NCBI GenBank assembly: GCA_022494885.1
Contig: JAGVSM010002889.1
Coordinates: 1-64,000 of the forward strand
DNA length: 64,000 bases
DNA from: Micrasema longulum
Lineage: Eukaryota; Arthropoda; Insecta; Trichoptera; Brachycentridae
Reading direction: 5' to 3'
In this document: piece after piece, positions 63,550-64,000 of the stretch
Layout of the letters: each line of letters begins with the position of its first letter
How positions within the stretch are numbered: position 1 is the first letter of the stretch
The notes under the pieces: model-generated
What the model saw: only the letters and a program-made list of their open reading frames with translations
What the model was told of the DNA's origin: nothing
The model's database searches: none
Program-made: the position numbers and the translations under genes

Positions 63550-64000
63550 AAAATCGATTGATTCGATGTTTGTATTCGATTATTTGCATGTCTCGAATGC
63601 TTGTATTTCGATTATTCCCATCATTACCTTCCAAATTTAAATATCTTATCATACATGCCCTTCGGTTCTGCTTGATTTTAAAATGACCAGACTTAAGATT
63701 TTAGTTAATCTGATCATGCCATGTCTTCTTTGGTCGTCCTCGTCTCACGTTACCGTTCATTACCATTACCATCGTAATCAAATATGCGTTTCTTATTTTC
63801 TCCAAACTATTTTAGCCAAGCATTCCTAGCAGCTCAATTACAGATGTTTATCGACGTCTATTAAAATTCCTTATGCAACTTGACCGATCACAATAAACTC
63901 GCGCATGCAAATTTGAAATATTAGCTTATCGTGGTTCCATGGTCAAACCTCAGTGATGGAATAATCGAAATATTTAGATAATCGAAATACAAGCATTCGA
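63550..64000. repeat. AATCGAA-rich inverted flanks around an RTE-A fragment
   Basis: 'tcgaatgcttgtatttcgat' at 63593 and its inverse near 63981-64000 bracket about 400 bp. Inside, at 63645-63770, the minus strand encodes a degraded RTE-A GRPRKTWHDQ region like the 8.3 kb copy. The pair may be ends of an element built from the TCGAAT minisatellite. Window end truncates it. Confidence 0.5.
63645..63770 (-). mobile_element. RTE-A short fragment
   Basis: 'catacatgcccttcggttct', 'ctgatcatgccatgtcttct' and 'cgtctcacgttaccgttcat' match 8385-8495. It encodes on the minus strand RRGRPKKTWHDQIN-type residues with damage. Confidence 0.7.

Overview
This 64 kb window is AT-rich eukaryotic DNA, almost certainly from an insect. 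The evidence is a degenerate TTAGG telomere-type tract, interrupted genes, and a dense mixture of Jockey/CR1, RTE and R1-type non-LTR retrotransposon relics, tRNA-derived SINEs, Helitrons, hAT-like and piggyBac-like remnants and a Penelope-like element. I cannot fix the order from sequence alone; Lepidoptera, Coleoptera or a related holometabolous group would all fit. There is no bacterial or viral gene organisation, no CRISPR and no operon.

Only one stretch looks like host protein-coding sequence: the terminal exon of a plus-strand gene at 1107-1850, with a good splice acceptor and a long, mostly unique AT-rich downstream region (about 1.85-8.2 kb). A CpG-richer block at 27.8-28.44 kb ending in a consensus splice donor may be the promoter and 5' exon of another gene; this is weak. 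Everything else that encodes recognisable protein is transposon-derived, mostly 5'-truncated C-terminal parts of reverse transcriptases (RT) with stops and frameshifts.

Layout: 0-1 kb foldback repeat and SINE; 1.1-1.85 kb host exon; 1.85-8.2 kb downstream region with one inverted-repeat element; 8.3-16.4 kb RTE, minisatellite, Helitron-like, Jockey, R1-like, SINE and foldback pieces; 16.4-18.2 kb unassigned; 18.5-26.3 kb a dense nest (Jockey RT, RTE, CR1 inside RTE, Penelope GIY-YIG endonuclease inside Jockey, piggyBac inside Jockey, hAT-like element inside Jockey); 27.0-27.8 kb Helitron; 28.7-36.1 kb CR1, foldback, RTE and hAT; 36.4-39.5 kb a cluster of foldback repeats and SINEs; 40.3-41.0 kb an intact non-autonomous hAT-like element with an 8-bp target duplication; 41-54 kb RTE/Jockey/CR1/R1 relics, several nested; 54.3-55.0 kb second Helitron copy; 55.3-59.1 kb CR1 and Jockey relics plus a 600-bp octanucleotide array; 59.9-61.4 kb a 1.44-kb imperfect palindrome; 61.6-64 kb CR1 relic, 39-bp minisatellite, SINE and RTE tail.

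The most interesting structures are: (a) a foldback repeat family, called FB1 here (my label), present at least 12 times, including a hairpin with two 159-bp arms and a 1.44-kb palindrome whose two arms carry the same retrotransposon insertion; (b) a Penelope-like GIY-YIG fragment bounded by 95-bp inverted repeats, each containing a hammerhead-ribozyme-like core, with a clean 13-bp target duplication; (c) ORFs that fuse parts of unrelated retrotransposons in frame; and (d) short stem-loops recurring in the 3' UTRs of several retrotransposon families that share no primary sequence there. Family labels such as RTE-A and SINE-A are mine, used only to link copies within the window.
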